64,000 nucleotides of DNA from Gordonia sp. PP30 (GTDB taxonomy: Bacteria > Actinomycetota > Actinomycetes > Mycobacteriales > Mycobacteriaceae): the NCBI RefSeq assembly GCF_023100845.1, contig NZ_CP095864.1, positions 1,426,001-1,490,000 on the forward strand. The letters run 5' to 3'. Both the position numbers and the translations under genes were made by a program. Positions 62,637 to 64,000 of the stretch are shown here, one piece after another. The notes beneath the pieces are model-generated. The model did not search any database and was not told the DNA's origin. It saw only the letters and a program-made list of their open reading frames with translations. Every line of letters begins with the position of its first letter. The stretch's first letter is position 1.

Positions 62637-64000
62637 TCAGACGTGCGCCGGGGTGGCGGTGGGGGCGGATACGGTGGTCGAGACGTCGTAGGCCGCGATG
62701 TCGAAACGGCGCGTCGCATTGCGGAAGACGAAGGTGAAGCCGGGCCACAGGGTGGTGATGTTGCCGTGCTCATCCTTGTACCAGGACGAGCAGCCGCCGT
62801 TCTCCCACACGCTGTGGCGCAGGGTCTGCTGGAGACGGGCGTTGTAGCGTTCCTGCGCTGCCGCGGAGACGTCGACGCGGGTCAGGCCGCGTTCACGCAC
62901 CTGACGCAGGTAGTCGACCAGGTAGTTGAGCTGCGACTCGATCATGTACACCATCGAGGTGTGGCCGAGGCCGGTGCCCGGGCCGACCAGGAGCATCAGA
63001 TTCGGGAAACCGTGGACGAAGCTGCCCTTGTAACCCGCCATCCCGCTCTCGGCCCACACCTGCGCCAGGCTCCGGCCGTCCGCGCCGTGGATGGCGTCGA
63101 ACATCGGCGAATCGGTGACGTGGAAGCCGGTCGCGACGACGATGACGTCCACGGGGTGCGACTCGCCGTCGCGGGTGACGATGCCGTCGGCGGTGATCTT
63201 CTCGATACCCGAGGTCACCAGGTCGACGTTGTCGCGGTCGAGGGTCGGGTACCACTCGTTGGACTTGAGGATGCGCTTGCAGCCGACGGCGAAGGTCGGG
63301 GTGACGCGGGCGCGCAGCTCCGGGTCGCGGATGCCGCGGAAGATGTTCGCCTTGCAGAGGGCCTCGACCGGCTTGAGCGCCTTGGGGGCGTAGGTCATGC
63401 CGGCCGCGACGGACTCGTTGGCGGTGTAGATGGTGCCGCGGATCAGGTTCTGCAGGCCCGGCACGTGCTTGAACGCCCAGTTCTCGACGGGCAGGTACGG
63501 GCGCTCTGTGCGCGGGACGATCCACGGGGCGGTGCGCTGGTAGACGTCGAGGTGACCGGCGATCTCGCCGAGACGGGGGACGATCTGAATGGCCGAGGCA
63601 CCGGTGCCGATGACGGCGATCCGCTTGCCCGCGTAGTCGGCGTCGGCGTCCCAGCGGGCGGAGTGGACGATGGTGCCGGCGAAATCGTCGAAGCCCTCGA
63701 TGTCGGGCAGATTCGGCTCGCACAGCGGGCCGATCGCGCCGATCAGCTGGCGCGCGGTGACGGTGCTCGCCTCGCCGTCGCGCTCGATCGCGATGGTCCA
63801 GCGCGCGGTGTCCTCGTCCCAGTCGGCGCGGGTCACCTCGGTGCCGAACCAGGTCCGCTCGGAGATGCCGTACCGGTCGGCGACGCCGTTGAGGTAGCGA
63901 TGGATCTCCGGCTGGTGCGAGTACGAGCGCGACCAGTCGGGGTTCTGGGCGAACGAGTAGGAGTACAGGTGCGAGGGCACGTCGCACGCGGCGCCGGGGT
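62637..64000 (-). CDS. Baeyer-Villiger-type flavin monooxygenase (5' end outside window)
   Basis: Partial gene of about 454 residues, open to the window edge at 64000, where the frame still reads PGAACDVPSHLYSYSF, the usual early segment of these enzymes. The Baeyer-Villiger fingerprint F-x-G-x3-H-x3-W-D is present as FAGTIVHSARWD. The second nucleotide site is VIGTGASAIQIVP, and VVATGFHVTD and GPGTGLGHTSMVYMIE are typical. It converts ketones to esters or lactones using NADPH and O2. The N-terminal FAD loop lies beyond the window. It heads an operon with two SDR genes. Confidence 0.9.
   Translation of the reverse strand, partial: PGAACDVPSHLYSYSFAQNPDWSRSYSHQPEIHRYLNGVADRYGISERTWFGTEVTRADWDEDTARWTIAIERDGEASTVTARQLIGAIGPLCEPNLPDIEGFDDFAGTIVHSARWDADADYAGKRIAVIGTGASAIQIVPRLGEIAGHLDVYQRTAPWIVPRTERPYLPVENWAFKHVPGLQNLIRGTIYTANESVAAGMTYAPKALKPVEALCKANIFRGIRDPELRARVTPTFAVGCKRILKSNEWYPTLDRDNVDLVTSGIEKITADGIVTRDGESHPVDVIVVATGFHVTDSPMFDAIHGADGRSLAQVWAESGMAGYKGSFVHGFPNLMLLVGPGTGLGHTSMVYMIESQLNYLVDYLRQVRERGLTRVDVSAAAQERYNARLQQTLRHSVWENGGCSSWYKDEHGNITTLWPGFTFVFRNATRRFDIAAYDVSTTVSAPTATPAHV

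Noticed and set aside
1..64000. tRNA, rRNA or prophage genes
   Set aside because: No cloverleaf-like or rRNA-like segment and no phage structural or integrase genes were recognised; a dedicated search would be needed to exclude short RNAs.

Overview
The window looks like chromosomal DNA of a high-GC Mycobacteriales actinomycete, most likely Gordonia or a close relative. The evidence is the very high GC content, mycothiol/mycolate-lineage gene content, DUF222/HNH ('13E12-type') genes, and gene order that matches two separate blocks of the Mycobacterium tuberculosis chromosome as I remember it.

Block 1 (about 7.6-41.3 kb) follows the order Rv3285 to Rv3264c. It holds the biotin-dependent acyl-CoA carboxylase genes (accA3, accE5, accD5) with birA, SufE, a rhodanese (sseA) and Maf. 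Next come a PH-domain membrane protein, GtrA, purK/purE and fadE25. It ends with cell-envelope assembly genes: an LCP ligase, rmlD, wbbL and a mannose-1-phosphate guanylyltransferase. Block 2 (about 41.4-57.2 kb) follows Rv1220c to Rv1239c: O-methyltransferase, sigE, rseA, htrA, tatB, mrp, a transglycosylase, DUF1003, an MgtE-N/CBS protein, the trehalose importer lpqY-sugABC, and corA. The two blocks meet at an intergenic array of 21-bp repeats (41315-41377). To the left of block 1 lies an 1828-residue single-chain acyl-CoA carboxylase with biotin carboxylase, biotin carrier and carboxyltransferase regions on one chain. To the right of block 2 are a MarC-family protein, an OpuAC-like lipoprotein, a frameshifted DUF222/HNH gene, two tandem SDR genes and a Baeyer-Villiger monooxygenase cut by the window edge.

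Accessory or mobile content sits inside this conserved frame. A complete 1451-bp ISL3-family insertion sequence, with 24-bp inverted repeats and a perfect 8-bp target duplication, splits an acyl-ACP thioesterase-like gene; removing it restores the reading frame. Two intact DUF222/HNH genes (18.5-20.2 kb and 28.8-30.4 kb) share a promoter with an SOS-box-like site and a palindrome in the -35/-10 spacer. Both end in a conserved QHLAA tail. A two-component system is placed between the PH-domain and GtrA genes. Short tandem repeats carrying a GAGCTCAG-type core occur between genes and, once, in frame inside a coding sequence.

No rRNA, tRNA, CRISPR array or prophage was recognised. I found no strong candidate for an entirely new multi-gene system. 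The best leads are the DUF222/HNH regulatory and tail module, the repeat family at synteny breaks, the large inverted repeat at 6777-6828, and the IS-interrupted thioesterase.
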